From: an uncultured Brachybacterium sp.
GTDB taxonomy: Bacteria; Actinomycetota; Actinomycetes; Actinomycetales; Dermabacteraceae
Direction: 5' to 3'
Assembly (NCBI RefSeq): GCF_947500705.1
Contig: NZ_CANMSY010000005.1
Location: 124,001 to 188,000 of the forward strand
Length of the DNA stretch: 64,000 nucleotides
Positions 1 through 7,640 of the stretch are shown piece by piece. The first letter of the stretch is position 1, and each line of letters opens with the position of its first letter. The notes beneath the pieces are model-generated. The model did not search any database and was not told where the DNA came from. It was given only the letters and a program-made list of their open reading frames with translations. Both the position numbers and the translations under genes were made by a program.

Positions 1-364
1 TCCCCATCCATACCCGGGGTCCGGGCACCCCGCGCCGGCGCAGCAGATCCTCGATGCCGCGGTCCACGCGGATGCTCGCCGCACCGGCTCCGGCGGCGAT
101 GCCCCCCAGCGCGAGGAAGAGGGCACTCTCGGAGACGGTCGGGATCCGCGGGCCTGTCGCGACCTCCACCTCATCGTCGAGGATGCGCGGGCCGCCGCGC
201 CGCAGCGCGAGGAAGAGGGTTCCCGTCAAGAAGAGCCCAGGAAGGACGACATAGCCGGTCCGCACGGTGCGCGGGAGGCGGTGCAGAGGGATCATCCCGA
301 CACCGGTGGACACGATCGTGCCGGCGGCGAGGGAGACCAGTCGGGTGCGGGAGAGCTGGGGCAC
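1..364 (-). CDS. Hypothetical membrane protein, 3' part outside the window
   Basis: A GTG-initiated reading frame stays open from 364 to the window edge (121 codons seen). Its start is chosen because an AGGAGG Shine-Dalgarno lies four bases upstream. The visible protein has three hydrophobic stretches (about residues 8-25, 38-55 and 82-98) separated by short Arg-rich segments, so it is probably an integral membrane protein. The middle includes an acidic run, ILDDEVEVATGP. I do not recognise the family and propose no function. It is divergent from the dimer glycosylase gene, with 171 bases between the two starts. Codon composition matches the surrounding genes, which supports real coding despite the truncation. 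Confidence 0.65.
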   Translation of the reverse strand, partial: MPQLSRTRLVSLAAGTIVSTGVGMIPLHRLPRTVRTGYVVLPGLFLTGTLFLALRRGGPRILDDEVEVATGPRIPTVSESALFLALGGIAAGAGAASIRVDRGIEDLLRRRGVPGPRVWMG

Positions 365-523
365 GGGTCCTCCTGGATCGGGGCCGCGGAGAGCGGAGTG
401 CGGCCGAAGCTATCGAGCCTCCGCACCCGGCGCACACCGACGATCGTCGGCGACTCGGGAGACGTTCGCCGCCGCGGCGGTGCAGATCGATCACCGCCCG
501 GATGTCCGTGCGGGCCGACAGGG

Positions 524-529
524 GATGAT
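524..529 (+). promoter_or_regulatory. Putative -10 element (GATGAT), leaderless arrangement
   Basis: GATGAT lies six bases before the ATG at 536. The start codon would then be at or next to the transcription start. No convincing -35 is visible. Spacing and motif resemble those at coaE, uvrB and ctaA in this window, but the hexamer itself is a weak match. Confidence 0.3.
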
Positions 530-535
530 GAGCAG

Positions 536-982
536 ATGCGCCTATGGTCCCTTCACCCCGGCCACCTCGACCGCCAAGGCCTCACAGGCTGCTGGCGTGA
601 GTCATTGCTGGCCCAGGCCGTGCTCGCGGGGCGGACGCGAGGCTATCGCTCGCACCCGCAGCTGGAGCGGTTCCGGGCCCAGGCCGACCCGCTCACCGCC
701 GTCGGCGCCTATCTCGACGCACTGGCCGCAGAGGCGACGGCGCGGGGATACCGCTTCGACCGGACGAGGATCCTCACTGCGCCGGCCGGCGGTGCACCCC
801 CTGAGCCGATCCTCGTCACCGACGGGCAGCTCGCCCTCGAATGGCGGCACCTGCTCTCGAAGCTCGAGCGCCGCAGCCCCGACCGCTGGCAGCGCGAGCA
901 GCAGCTCGACGGCCCCGACCCGCATCCGCTGTTCACGGTCGTACCGGGCGATGTCGAGCCGTGGGAACGGGAGCCCGCATGA
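536..982 (+). CDS. Pyrimidine dimer DNA glycosylase / endonuclease V family protein
   Basis: 148-residue protein that begins MRLWSLHPGHLDRQGLTGCW and continues with LLAQAVLAGRTRGY and HPQLERF. These are the conserved blocks of the short Pyr_excise family (PF03013), annotated as pyrimidine-dimer glycosylase/AP lyase related to T4 endonuclease V. The expected role is to cut the glycosyl bond at UV-induced dimers before excision repair. The ATG at 536 is chosen because the family motif starts at residue 1; the frame is open further upstream, but that part is not family-like. It lies close to uvrB, also a UV-damage gene, though on the other strand. Activity is inferred from family resemblance only; many bacterial members are untested. 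Confidence 0.75.
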   Translation: MRLWSLHPGHLDRQGLTGCWRESLLAQAVLAGRTRGYRSHPQLERFRAQADPLTAVGAYLDALAAEATARGYRFDRTRILTAPAGGAPPEPILVTDGQLALEWRHLLSKLERRSPDRWQREQQLDGPDPHPLFTVVPGDVEPWEREPA

Positions 983-1046
983 GGCAGGACAGTTCCCAGA
1001 CCGGACAGGCAGGCGTACATTTGAAGGACCCTTGGGAGGAGTGCTC

Positions 1047-1304
1047 ATGAACCGGGCTATGCGCTTCCACCGATCACCGTTCGGCCGTTTCATCAACTCG
1101 TCGGCCGGCCGGGCCTTCCGCCTCGCTGCAGGGACTGTCTTCCTCGCCGTGGGACTGCGTCATCGACACACAGCCGCCGGGAAGGCGTCCCTGTTCTGGA
1201 GCGTTCTTCCCCTGTCGGCCGGCGGACTGGACCTCTGCTACGTCAGCGCGGCGCTGGGCGGACCCCTTCGAGGTGCGGCCTGCCGAGCGCAGGCACGCAC
1301 GTGA
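1047..1304 (+). CDS. Small membrane protein, DUF2892 (YgaP-type TM) like
   Basis: 85-residue protein with GGGAGGAG as ribosome site a few bases before the ATG. Residues about 20-40 (GRAFRLAAGTVFLAVGL) and 48-72 form two hydrophobic segments. The second leads into a GGLDLCYVSAALGGPLRG end, which resembles the GxxDxCxxxPLxGxxLRG tail of DUF2892/YgaP-like inner-membrane domains; in rhodanese-YgaP proteins this part anchors the enzyme. Here it stands alone with no rhodanese domain. It sits 64 bases downstream of the glycosylase gene on the same strand. Function unknown; family assignment by pattern only. Confidence 0.6.
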   Translation: MNRAMRFHRSPFGRFINSSAGRAFRLAAGTVFLAVGLRHRHTAAGKASLFWSVLPLSAGGLDLCYVSAALGGPLRGAACRAQART

Positions 1305-1331
1305 CACCTCTCTGGCGAGCACACGGCCCGC

Positions 1332-1348
1332 ACCAGGCAGAGCCTGGT
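1332..1348. terminator. Short hairpin between two convergent genes
   Basis: ACCAGGC, loop AGA, GCCTGGT: a perfect 7-bp stem with a 3-base loop. It lies between the convergent ends of the DUF2892-like gene (1304) and uvrB (1376). There is no T tract, as is common in high-GC actinobacteria. It may act in both directions. Confidence 0.4.
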
Positions 1349-1375
1349 TCGCCGGCGGCCCCTCGCCCGTAGCCG

Positions 1376-3481
1376 TCAGCTCGAGCGCTGGATTGCGCGC
1401 AGCTCCTTCTTGAGCTCCTGCACCTCGTCGCGCAGACGCCCCGCGACCTCGAACTGGAGGGTCTCGGCGGCCTGGTGCATCTGCGCGGTCATCTCGTCGA
1501 TCATCCCGGTCAGCGCGCCGACGGGATCGTCCCCGAGGTCCACGCTGCGGCCCTTGACCGCATCGACCGAGTTCGCACGTGCCCGGTCCCGGGCCACCCG
1601 GTCCTTCCCGGAGCGGTAGTCGGTGGACATCAGCGTGTCGGTGTCGATGTCCTCGCGGGCCAGCATGTCGGTGACATCGGCGATGCGCTTCCGCAGCGGG
1701 GTGGGGTCGATGCCGTTCTCGAGGTTGTAGGCGACCTGCTTCTCCCGGCGCCGGTTCGTCTCCTCGATCGCGGACTCCATCGAGTCGGTGATCCGGTCCG
1801 CGTACATGTGCACCTGACCCGAGACGTTGCGGGCCGCACGGCCGATGGTCTGGATCAGCGAGGTGCGCGAGCGCAGGAAGCCCTCCTTGTCCGCATCGAG
1901 GATCGCCACCAGCGACACCTCGGGCAGGTCCAGGCCCTCGCGCAGCAGGTTGATGCCCACCAGCACGTCGTACTCGCCCAGTCGCAGGGAGCGCAGCAGC
2001 TCGATGCGGCGCAGGGTGTCGACGTCCGAGTGCAGGTACTGGACCCGCACCCCGTTCTCGAGCAGGAAGTCGGTGAGGTCCTCCGCCATGCGCTTGGTCA
2101 AGGTGGTGACCAAGACGCGCTCGTCGCGCTGGACCCGCTTCTCGATCTCCTCGCGCAGGTCGTCGATCTGACCCTTGACGGGCTTGACGATCACTTCGGG
2201 GTCCACCAGGCCCGTCGGCCGGATGATCTGCTCGACGTAGCCGTCGGACCTTCCCAGCTCGTAGGCGGCGGGCGTGGCGGAGAGGTAGACCGTCTGGCCT
2301 GTGCGCTCGGTGAACTCGGAGAAGGTCAGCGGCCGGTTGTCGAGCGCCGAGGGCAGACGGAACCCGAAGTCGACCAGGGTGCGCTTGCGGGAGCGGTCCC
2401 CTTCGTACATCGCGCCGATCTGCGGGACGGTCACATGGGACTCGTCGATCACGAGCAGGAAATCCTCGGGGAAGTAGTCCATGAGAGTGTTCGGAGCGGT
2501 GCCGGGTGCACGGCCGTCGAGGTGGCGGGAGTAGTTCTCCACCCCGTTGGTGGAGCCCATCTGGCGCAGCATCTCGAGGTCGTGGGTGGTGCGCATGCGC
2601 AGCCGCTGCGCCTCGAGCAGCTTGTTCTGGTGCTCGAGCTCCTCGAGCCGTTCGGCGAGCTCGATCTCGATGGTGCCGATCGCACGGGAGAGCCGTTCGG
2701 GGCCGGCGACGTAGTGGGAGGCCGGGAAGATGTGGATGTGCTCCTCCTGCCGGATCACCTCTCCCGTCAGCGGATGCAGGGTGTAGATCGCGTCGATCTC
2801 GTCACCGAAGAACTCGATGCGGATCGCGAGCTCCTCGTACATCGGGATGATCTCCACCGTGTCGCCGCGCACCCGGAAGGTGCCGCGCTCGAACGCGATG
2901 TCGTTGCGGTCGTACTGCATGTCCACGAAGCGGGTCAGCAGCTCGTCGCGGTCCAGATCCTGGCCGACCTTCAGCTGCACCATCCGGTCCACGTACTCCT
3001 GGGGGGTGCCCAGGCCGTAGATGCAGGAGACGGAGGAGACCACGACCACGTCACGGCGGGTCAACAGGGAGTTGGTGGCGCTGTGGCGCAGCCGCTCCAC
3101 CTCGGCGTTGATCGAGGAGTCCTTCTCGATGTAGGTGTCCGACTGCGGGACGTACGCCTCGGGCTGGTAGTAGTCGTAGTAGGAGACGAAGTACTCCACC
3201 GCGTTGTGCGGGAGCAGCTCGCGGAACTCGCTCGCGAGCTGGGCGGCGAGGGTCTTGTTGTGCGCCATGATCAGCGTGGGCCGCTGCACCTGCTCGATCA
3301 GCCAGGCGGTGGTCGCGGACTTGCCGGTGCCGGTCGCGCCCAGCAGCACCACATCCTGCTCGCCGTCGTTGATGCGGCGGGTGAGGTCGGCGATCGCGGT
3401 GGGCTGATCGCCCGAGGGGCTGTACTCGGAGACGACTTCGAAGGGATGCTCGGAGCGGACCAGATCGGTGACGGGACGCAT
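1376..3481 (-). CDS. uvrB: UvrABC excinuclease subunit B
   Basis: 701 residues, full length for UvrB, the damage-verifying helicase-like subunit of nucleotide excision repair that receives DNA from UvrA and recruits UvrC. Visible features are Walker A GATGTGKS (48-55), the beta-hairpin segment [12 protein letters not shown] (about 101-112) that clamps the damaged strand, the helicase motif block near QTIGRAARN, and a C-terminal UVR coiled segment (about 657-692) for UvrC/UvrA contact. The ATG at 3481 has no Shine-Dalgarno, but a TAGGCT hexamer sits six bases before it, so the mRNA may be leaderless. The gene is monocistronic, with coaE downstream of the reverse complement start region on the same strand. 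In mycobacteria uvrB and coaE are also neighbours. Confidence 0.97.
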   Translation of the reverse strand: MRPVTDLVRSEHPFEVVSEYSPSGDQPTAIADLTRRINDGEQDVVLLGATGTGKSATTAWLIEQVQRPTLIMAHNKTLAAQLASEFRELLPHNAVEYFVSYYDYYQPEAYVPQSDTYIEKDSSINAEVERLRHSATNSLLTRRDVVVVSSVSCIYGLGTPQEYVDRMVQLKVGQDLDRDELLTRFVDMQYDRNDIAFERGTFRVRGDTVEIIPMYEELAIRIEFFGDEIDAIYTLHPLTGEVIRQEEHIHIFPASHYVAGPERLSRAIGTIEIELAERLEELEHQNKLLEAQRLRMRTTHDLEMLRQMGSTNGVENYSRHLDGRAPGTAPNTLMDYFPEDFLLVIDESHVTVPQIGAMYEGDRSRKRTLVDFGFRLPSALDNRPLTFSEFTERTGQTVYLSATPAAYELGRSDGYVEQIIRPTGLVDPEVIVKPVKGQIDDLREEIEKRVQRDERVLVTTLTKRMAEDLTDFLLENGVRVQYLHSDVDTLRRIELLRSLRLGEYDVLVGINLLREGLDLPEVSLVAILDADKEGFLRSRTSLIQTIGRAARNVSGQVHMYADRITDSMESAIEETNRRREKQVAYNLENGIDPTPLRKRIADVTDMLAREDIDTDTLMSTDYRSGKDRVARDRARANSVDAVKGRSVDLGDDPVGALTGMIDEMTAQMHQAAETLQFEVAGRLRDEVQELKKELRAIQRSS

Positions 3482-3487
3482 CCCCCG

Positions 3488-3493
3488 AGCCTA
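3488..3493 (-). promoter_or_regulatory. Putative -10 (TAGGCT) for a leaderless uvrB mRNA
   Basis: On the minus strand TAGGCT is followed by six bases and then the uvrB ATG (3481). The hexamer fits the actinobacterial TAnnnT pattern. No TTGACA-like -35 is seen at 16-18 bases. SOS-box elements were not recognised. Confidence 0.45.
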
Positions 3494-3532
3494 CGACCCG
3501 TGGCCGACGGACGATACGGCCGCCCGGCGCCG

Positions 3533-4168
3533 TCAGCGCAGGGCGGAATCCTCGAGCCCTGCGAGGATCGCCTCGAGGGCGTGCCGGGCGCGGCCGGCGA
3601 GGGTCACCCGGCCCGCGGTGTTCAGCACCAGACGGTCGGCGCGACGGATCCGTTCGCGGTCGGTGACCTGGGCGGCCATGATCGACTCGACGTAGGCGCG
3701 GTCCTTGCCGCGATCGCGCATCACCCGGGCGAGGCGATCCTCACGCCGGGCGAGCACCACGACGACCGCGCGGTAGTCCGCCTCCTGATGCTTCTCCAGC
3801 AGCAGGGGGCTGTCATGGATGACGAGCCGCTCCCCCGCCCGGGCCGCCTTCTGCTCCTCGCAGGCCACCGACTCCTGGACCCGGGACAGGACGATGCGTT
3901 CGAGGTCCCCCCGGGCAGCGGCATCGGCGAACACCAGGCGCGCCATCGCCGCCCGGTCGATCGTGCCGCCCGCCGTGCGGAACTCCTCCCCGAAACGAGC
4001 GATGGCCTCCTCGACGCCGTCCCCGGGCAGATCGAGCACAGCGCGGGAGTGGGCGTCGAGGTCGATCACCCGGTGCCCGGCCTCGCGCCAGAGCTCGGCG
4101 ACGGTCGACTTGCCGGAGCCGATGCCCCCGGTGAGGCCCAGGCGCAGCGGAGAGGTGAGCGTGGTCAT
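3533..4168 (-). CDS. coaE: Dephospho-CoA kinase
   Basis: 211 residues. CoaE phosphorylates the 3'-hydroxyl of dephospho-CoA, the last step of coenzyme A synthesis, in the cytosol. The P-loop is GLTGGIGSGKST (about 11-22), followed by VIDLDAHSRAVL, where the acidic residues contact the substrate, and IHDSPLLLEKH, the conserved [D/N]xPLLxE motif. The length is typical of the kinase alone, without the C-terminal UPF0157 extension seen in mycobacterial CoaE. The ATG at 4168 is preceded by TACGAT at six bases and no ribosome site, which suggests a leaderless transcript. It is divergent from the channel gene at 4222, with only 53 bases shared by the two promoters. Confidence 0.96.
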   Translation of the reverse strand: MTTLTSPLRLGLTGGIGSGKSTVAELWREAGHRVIDLDAHSRAVLDLPGDGVEEAIARFGEEFRTAGGTIDRAAMARLVFADAAARGDLERIVLSRVQESVACEEQKAARAGERLVIHDSPLLLEKHQEADYRAVVVVLARREDRLARVMRDRGKDRAYVESIMAAQVTDRERIRRADRLVLNTAGRVTLAGRARHALEAILAGLEDSALR

Positions 4169-4174
4169 GGCCTG

Positions 4175-4180
4175 ATCGTA
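4175..4180 (-). promoter_or_regulatory. Putative -10 (TACGAT) for coaE
   Basis: TACGAT on the minus strand lies six bases before the coaE ATG. It is one of the best TAnnnT matches in the window and implies a transcript starting at or next to the AUG. Confidence 0.5.
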
Positions 4181-4208
4181 CGGTCTGACGCTCCCGCCCG
4201 GCGCGTAC

Positions 4209-4214
4209 TACCGT
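4209..4214 (+). promoter_or_regulatory. Putative -10 (TACCGT) for the TRIC channel gene
   Basis: TACCGT lies seven bases before the GTG at 4222, in the 53-base space shared with divergent coaE. No Shine-Dalgarno is present, so the mRNA is again a leaderless candidate. Confidence 0.45.
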
Positions 4215-4221
4215 CGGGCCT

Positions 4222-5142
4222 GTGGACCCTCTCGAGCTGCTCGTGACCAACGACTTCCTGCGCATCCTGGATCTGGTGGGGGTCTTCGTGATGGGTGTTG
4301 CGGCCGGCTCCCTGGCCTCCCGGCTGAACTTCGATGCGGTGGGCTTCGCGATCATCGGCATCGCTGCCGGACTCGGCGGCGGGATCGTGCGCGATCTGAT
4401 CCTCGACTTCGGCGTACCGGCCGCCTTCTCCGGGCCGTGGTACCTGACCTGCGCTCTGGCAGGGGCGGCCTTCTCCTTCTTCATCTCCACCGAGGGGCCC
4501 TGGTGGCGGCGCATAGTGACGGTGCTGGACATCGCCGCGATGGGGCTGTGGGCGGCGACCGGCACCGCCAAGTCGCTCGGCTATGGGCTCGACGTGCTCC
4601 CGGCCATCCTCTTGGGGGTCATGAGCGCGGTGGGCGGCGGGGTGATCCGCGACGTCCTGGTGGGACGGATCCCGGCAGTCTTCGGCGGAGGCCCGCTGTA
4701 CGCCACCGGGGCGCTGGTCACCGCGGTGCTGACCTGGGGAGTCTTCGCGCTCGGGCTGCCCTCGGGCACGGTGATGGTGGCCGTGACGATCGGGTCGCTG
4801 CTCGCCGGGGTCGCGGCCTGGCGCCGCTGGACGCTTCCCGCCCACAGCGAATGGCAGGTGACGATGTCCGCCTCCCAGCTCAAGCAGCTGGTGCGCCGAA
4901 CGCGCAGGAACGAGCGGGAACGGGTGGCGCTCGAGACCGGGGCGATCCCGGTGGTCGATGCGGGCACCGACGATCTGGCCCAGGACACTGTCGCGGAGGA
5001 CTTCGACGCCGGCGGCTACGAGGACCGCATCTTCCCCGCCGCCCACCCCTCAGCCGCCGCCGACGTCGAGGAGCTGCCGGGGACGGCCGAGCACGAGCGC
5101 CGCATCCGCGAGGACGATGACCCGACGGGCCGCGGGCGCTGA
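4222..5142 (+). CDS. TRIC-type cation channel family protein (UPF0126/YadS-like)
   Basis: 306-residue membrane protein with two copies of the UPF0126 repeat, each about 70-75 residues and each carrying a glycine-rich helix pair: AAGLGGGIVRDLIL near residue 55 and SAVGGGVIRDVLVG near residue 140. Prokaryotic TRIC homologues form trimeric monovalent-cation channels; related YadS/YicG proteins have also been linked to glycine uptake. About seven transmembrane segments occupy residues 10-205. The C-terminal 100 residues are an unusual charged, presumably cytoplasmic tail, since family members usually end near 210. The GTG start fits the leaderless promoter at 4209. The gene converges on aroD with 10 bases between stops. 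Confidence 0.85.
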   Translation: MDPLELLVTNDFLRILDLVGVFVMGVAAGSLASRLNFDAVGFAIIGIAAGLGGGIVRDLILDFGVPAAFSGPWYLTCALAGAAFSFFISTEGPWWRRIVTVLDIAAMGLWAATGTAKSLGYGLDVLPAILLGVMSAVGGGVIRDVLVGRIPAVFGGGPLYATGALVTAVLTWGVFALGLPSGTVMVAVTIGSLLAGVAAWRRWTLPAHSEWQVTMSASQLKQLVRRTRRNERERVALETGAIPVVDAGTDDLAQDTVAEDFDAGGYEDRIFPAAHPSAAADVEELPGTAEHERRIREDDDPTGRGR

Positions 5143-5152
5143 CGAACGCTGC

Positions 5153-6013
5153 TCAGGGGCGCAGCAGCTCGAGCATCCGGGAGACGTCCTCAGCGGCGAG
5201 CTGACCGGGGGCGGAGCCGGCACCGACGGTCGCGAACGTCGCGGCGCTGCCGAAGGTCTCCGCTGCGACCCGGCTGCTCGCACCGAGTGGGCCCATGCTG
5301 ATCGCGATGTGCGGGCCGGAGAGGTCCTCGGCGATCGTGAGGCTCGCCGAGAGCAGGGTGAGGACATCCCGTGAGCTGCGTGGGGTGACGGCGATCTTCG
5401 GGACGTCGGCACCGAGCCGGCGCTGGGAGCGCAGGATCTCGACCATGGTCTCCTCCGCCGGCGTCGAGTCCATGTCGTGGTACGAGCCGACCACCACGGT
5501 GCCGTGACGGTGCGCGGCCGAGATCACCCGGGCGACCGTCGCCGGGTCGCGTGAGGTCTCGATGTCCACCAGGTCGACGGCGGCCTGGGTGCCCGCGCGG
5601 CGACCGCTGATCAGGCTCTCGAGCAGGATTCCCAGATTCTGGTCCGAGATCGGTCTGGCACCGCCCTCGGCGGAGGTGCGGAAGGTCACCAGCAGAGCTT
5701 TGTCCGGGCCCAGCTGCCCTCGCAGCCGGGGCAGTGCGGCGAGCACCGCATCGCGGTGATCCGAGACGTCCTCGAGGTCCGGTCGGAACCGGTCCAGGCG
5801 CCACTCCAGGATCCTTGCCCGGGTGCCCACGGCAGCCGCAGCCTGATCCAGCAGCGACTCCTCGTCGGGCTCGACCAGGGGCACGATGATCTCCGGCCGG
5901 GCCCTGCCCAGTTCGATGCCGCGCACCGTGGCGGTGCGGCGACGGACGTCGGTCGCCGGGGTGGCGACGCTGTCGGTGGTGGTCTCTTCCTCGGGCGTGG
6001 TCTCGTGGTTCAT
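5153..6013 (-). CDS. aroD: 3-dehydroquinate dehydratase, type I
   Basis: 286 residues. It catalyses syn dehydration of 3-dehydroquinate to 3-dehydroshikimate through a Schiff base. The catalytic pair is visible: His179 in GSYHD and Lys206 in PKIAV, 27 residues apart as in E. coli (143/170). EWR (70-72) and FRT (111-113) are the substrate-binding blocks. An acidic/Thr-rich extension of about 28 residues precedes the domain. The ATG at 6013 is eight bases downstream of the aroB stop, so it is the last gene of the aroC-K-B-D operon. Actinobacteria more often use the unrelated type II enzyme (AroQ) here, so a type I gene in this slot is notable. Confidence 0.92.
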   Translation of the reverse strand: MNHETTPEEETTTDSVATPATDVRRRTATVRGIELGRARPEIIVPLVEPDEESLLDQAAAAVGTRARILEWRLDRFRPDLEDVSDHRDAVLAALPRLRGQLGPDKALLVTFRTSAEGGARPISDQNLGILLESLISGRRAGTQAAVDLVDIETSRDPATVARVISAAHRHGTVVVGSYHDMDSTPAEETMVEILRSQRRLGADVPKIAVTPRSSRDVLTLLSASLTIAEDLSGPHIAISMGPLGASSRVAAETFGSAATFATVGAGSAPGQLAAEDVSRMLELLRP

Positions 6014-6021
6014 CTCGGTCC

Positions 6022-7104
6022 TCACTCCTCGGTGATGGCGGCGTAGGCGGAGAGCAGCAGCGCCGGGTCGGGTCCCTCGATCCGGGAGACTGCTCCGACG
6101 CGGTCGAGCACCACGAAGCGCAGCAGCCCGGCCCGGGTCTTCTTGTCCCGCTTCATCGCGTCCTCCAGCTTGGGCCACTGGCGGTCGCGGTAGGTGGTGG
6201 GCAGTCCCAGTGAGGTGAGGATCCTGCGGTGGCGATCGACGTCGGCCTCGGAGAGCTTGCCGGCGAGATGGGAGAGCTCTGCCGCGAACATCATGCCCAC
6301 GCTCACCGCGGCGCCGTGCCGCCACAGGTAGCGCTCGTTGCGCTCGATGGCGTGGGCGAGGGTGTGGCCGTAGTTGAGGATCTCGCGGTTGCCCTGCTCG
6401 GTGAGGTCTTCGGAGACCACCTCCGCCTTCACCCGGATCTTGCGTTCGAGGAGCTCGCGGAAGGCGTCGCTGGTGACGTCGAGCGCCGCGCGAGGGTCCT
6501 CCTCGATGATCTCGAGGATGCGTTCATCGGCGATGAAGCCGCCCTTGACGACCTCGGCCATGCCGGCGGCGACGTCGTTCGCCCCGAGCCCGGCGAGCAC
6601 ATCGAGATCGGCGAGCACCGCGATCGGCGGATGGAAGGCACCGACGAGGTTCTTGCCCTCGGAGGTGTTGATCCCCGTCTTCCCGCCCACGGCCGCATCC
6701 ACCATGGCGGCGACGGTGGTGGGGACCTGGAGCACGTCGATCCCTCGCAGCCAGGACGCGGCGACGAAGCCCGCCAGGTCGGTGGCGGCGCCGCCGCCCA
6801 GCCCGATCACCAGGTCGCCACGGCCGATCTCGGCCTGCCCGCAGACTCCCCACAGGAATCCGGCGACCTGAGCGGTCTTCGCCTCCTCGCCGTCGGGGAT
6901 CTCGGCGGCGAAGGCCTTGCGTCCCGTCTCCGCGATGGACTCCCGGATCTGCTCGGCCACCACGTTCAGGCTGGGCTGGTGGATGATCACCACCCTCAGT
7001 GCGCGCTCGGGCAGCAGGGCGGGCAGTTCGGCCAGCAGGCCGCGGCCGACGTGCACGTCGTAGCCGCCGGTCGGGGTGGTCACCGGGATGACGGTGGTGC
7101 TCAT
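6022..7104 (-). CDS. aroB: 3-dehydroquinate synthase
   Basis: 360 residues, standard length. AroB converts DAHP to 3-dehydroquinate using NAD+ and a divalent metal. Visible motifs are GGGAATDLAGF (NAD-binding glycine loop), VGGKTGIN (lysine contact), EVVKGG (metal-ligand glutamate) and REILNYGHTLAHAIE, where the His is a metal ligand; a second His lies in LWRHGAAV. The ATG at 7104 overlaps the aroK stop as ATGA, so the two genes are translationally coupled. aroD follows eight bases downstream. All four genes feed the same chorismate pathway whose product is used by TrpE at 31 kb. Confidence 0.96.
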   Translation of the reverse strand: MSTTVIPVTTPTGGYDVHVGRGLLAELPALLPERALRVVIIHQPSLNVVAEQIRESIAETGRKAFAAEIPDGEEAKTAQVAGFLWGVCGQAEIGRGDLVIGLGGGAATDLAGFVAASWLRGIDVLQVPTTVAAMVDAAVGGKTGINTSEGKNLVGAFHPPIAVLADLDVLAGLGANDVAAGMAEVVKGGFIADERILEIIEEDPRAALDVTSDAFRELLERKIRVKAEVVSEDLTEQGNREILNYGHTLAHAIERNERYLWRHGAAVSVGMMFAAELSHLAGKLSEADVDRHRRILTSLGLPTTYRDRQWPKLEDAMKRDKKTRAGLLRFVVLDRVGAVSRIEGPDPALLLSAYAAITEE

Positions 7105-7640
7105 GCGGTCTCCTTCTCGGGATCGGTCGGCAGGGGGAGCTGCAGTGTCCGGATGATGGTGCGGGCCACGCGCGCGGGGCTGCCGTGACCGGAATCGATG
7201 CGGTGCGCCGCCACGTCGCGGTAGCTTCCGCCGCGCTCCTCGGCGAGCTCGCGCCAGCGGGCCATGGGGTCCCGGCCCTCGAGCATCGGGCGACCTGCGC
7301 CGTAGGAGAGGCGCCGGGCGGCGATGTGCTCCTCGACCTCGAGCAGCACGACGGGCAGGCCCCGCAGCAGCTCGGCGGACGCCGGATGCAGGGGCGCGCC
7401 GCCGCCCAGGGAGAGCACCCCGCCACATTCGGTGAGGGCCCGGGCGAGAGTCCGGGACTCGAGCTCGCGGAAGGCGGGCTCGCCCTCCTCCGCGAAGAGA
7501 GCGGGGATGCTGCGTCCCGCGGCCTCGACGATCAGTGCGTCCAGATCGGCGAAGTCGACTCCCAGCCGAGCGGCGAGAGCGCGTCCCACGCTGGTCTTGC
7601 CGGCCGCCATCGGGCCGATGAGGATGACGAGCGGGCTCAT
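7101..7640 (-). CDS. aroK: Shikimate kinase
   Basis: 179 residues. It phosphorylates shikimate at the 3-OH with ATP. The P-loop is GPMAAGKTS (9-17). FADLDALI follows, with the metal-binding and substrate-binding acidic residues. FRELES holds the substrate arginine, LSLGGGAPL is the GGG substrate loop, and GRPMLEG is the adenine-contact lid region (usually RPLL). The start ATG (7640) shares one base with the aroC stop (TGATG) and the stop overlaps the aroB start by four bases. This tight packing indicates one transcript and coupled translation. No anomalies were seen. Confidence 0.95.
   Translation of the reverse strand: MSPLVILIGPMAAGKTSVGRALAARLGVDFADLDALIVEAAGRSIPALFAEEGEPAFRELESRTLARALTECGGVLSLGGGAPLHPASAELLRGLPVVLLEVEEHIAARRLSYGAGRPMLEGRDPMARWRELAEERGGSYRDVAAHRIDSGHGSPARVARTIIRTLQLPLPTDPEKETA

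Noticed and set aside
267-1304. One plus-strand frame joining the region before and after the glycosylase gene
   Set aside because: Only the last 85 codons (from 1047), which have a ribosome site and a membrane-protein pattern, look real; the rest overlaps the glycosylase gene in another frame.
1475-4246. A very long open frame (over 900 codons) on the plus strand opposite uvrB and coaE
   Set aside because: Antisense frame of GC-rich genes. Its translation is Val/Gly/Asp/Arg-biased with no known motif, while uvrB and coaE are full length with all motifs.
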